This document shows positions 6,108-6,166 of a stretch of 6,166 bases of DNA, one piece after another. The notes beneath the pieces are model-generated. The model saw only the letters and a list, made by a program, of their open reading frames with translations. It did not search any database and was not told where the DNA came from. A program made the translations under genes and the position numbers. Origin of the DNA: Methylotenera sp. (lineage in GTDB: Bacteria; Pseudomonadota; Gammaproteobacteria; Burkholderiales; Methylophilaceae); the NCBI GenBank assembly GCA_027487055.1, contig JAIYEJ010000127.1, positions 1-6,166 on the forward strand, written 5' to 3'. How positions within the stretch are numbered: the stretch's first letter is position 1; each line of letters starts with the position of its first letter.

Positions 6108-6166
6108 TTAATAAACTAGTTGCACGCGATAACCAGCCACTGCTAAATCTTTTACATTAATCGCCA
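6108..6166 (-). CDS. C-terminal 18 codons of an unidentified protein (truncated by window edge)
   Basis: On the minus strand a frame open to the window edge reads INVKDLAVAGYRVQLVY and stops at TAA (6110-6108). The other two frames of this strand contain stops within this stretch. The hairpin just after the stop, and pqqA on the same strand beyond it, fit a real gene end. Too little is visible to name a family; it may also be a chance open frame. Confidence 0.4.
   Translation of the reverse strand, partial: AINVKDLAVAGYRVQLVY

Noticed and set aside
1..6166. Mobile element, CRISPR array, tRNA or rRNA
   Set aside because: No transposase, integrase, regularly spaced repeats, terminal inverted repeats or tRNA-like cloverleaf was seen; the region reads as ordinary chromosome.

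Overview
The window reads as an AT-rich chromosomal segment of a Gram-negative bacterium, most likely a methylotrophic betaproteobacterium of the Methylophilaceae (Methylotenera, Methylophilus or Methylovorus type). This assignment is an inference. It rests on a free-standing pqqA gene (PQQ is the cofactor of methanol dehydrogenase), an OxyR of proteobacterial type divergent from katG, and a HAMP-GGDEF-EAL sensor protein. No search could be run to confirm it.

Layout, left to right. (1) Positions 1-2112, plus strand: the C-terminal 703 residues of a membrane-anchored HAMP-GGDEF-EAL protein whose start lies outside the window. Its GGDEF domain is degenerate and its EAL domain is complete, so it looks like a c-di-GMP phosphodiesterase. 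(2) 2109-2273, minus: a 54-aa rubredoxin whose stop codon overlaps the stop codon of the EAL gene tail to tail. (3) 2368-2393: a perfect 26-bp palindrome acting as the katG terminator. (4) 2419-4614, minus: catalase-peroxidase KatG, complete. (5) 4645-4746, minus: a 33-aa small ORF with a strong ribosome binding site, immediately upstream of katG and probably in the same transcript. (6) 4747-4891: the divergent control region, with a candidate OxyR operator built on an 8-bp direct repeat of 22-bp period. (7) 4892-5797, plus: OxyR with its two redox cysteines at 199 and 208. (8) 5857-5879: a bidirectional terminator between convergent genes. (9) 5900-5971, minus: pqqA, encoding the 23-aa PQQ precursor peptide, without pqqB-E beside it. 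(10) 6108-6166, minus: the last 18 codons of an unidentified gene.

Genes 5-7 form a peroxide-response unit. OxyR senses H2O2 by forming a Cys199-Cys208 disulfide and would activate the divergent katG transcript while limiting its own promoter. Rubredoxin may be an associated electron carrier but appears to be separately transcribed. The least expected items are the small ORF ahead of katG and the orphan pqqA.
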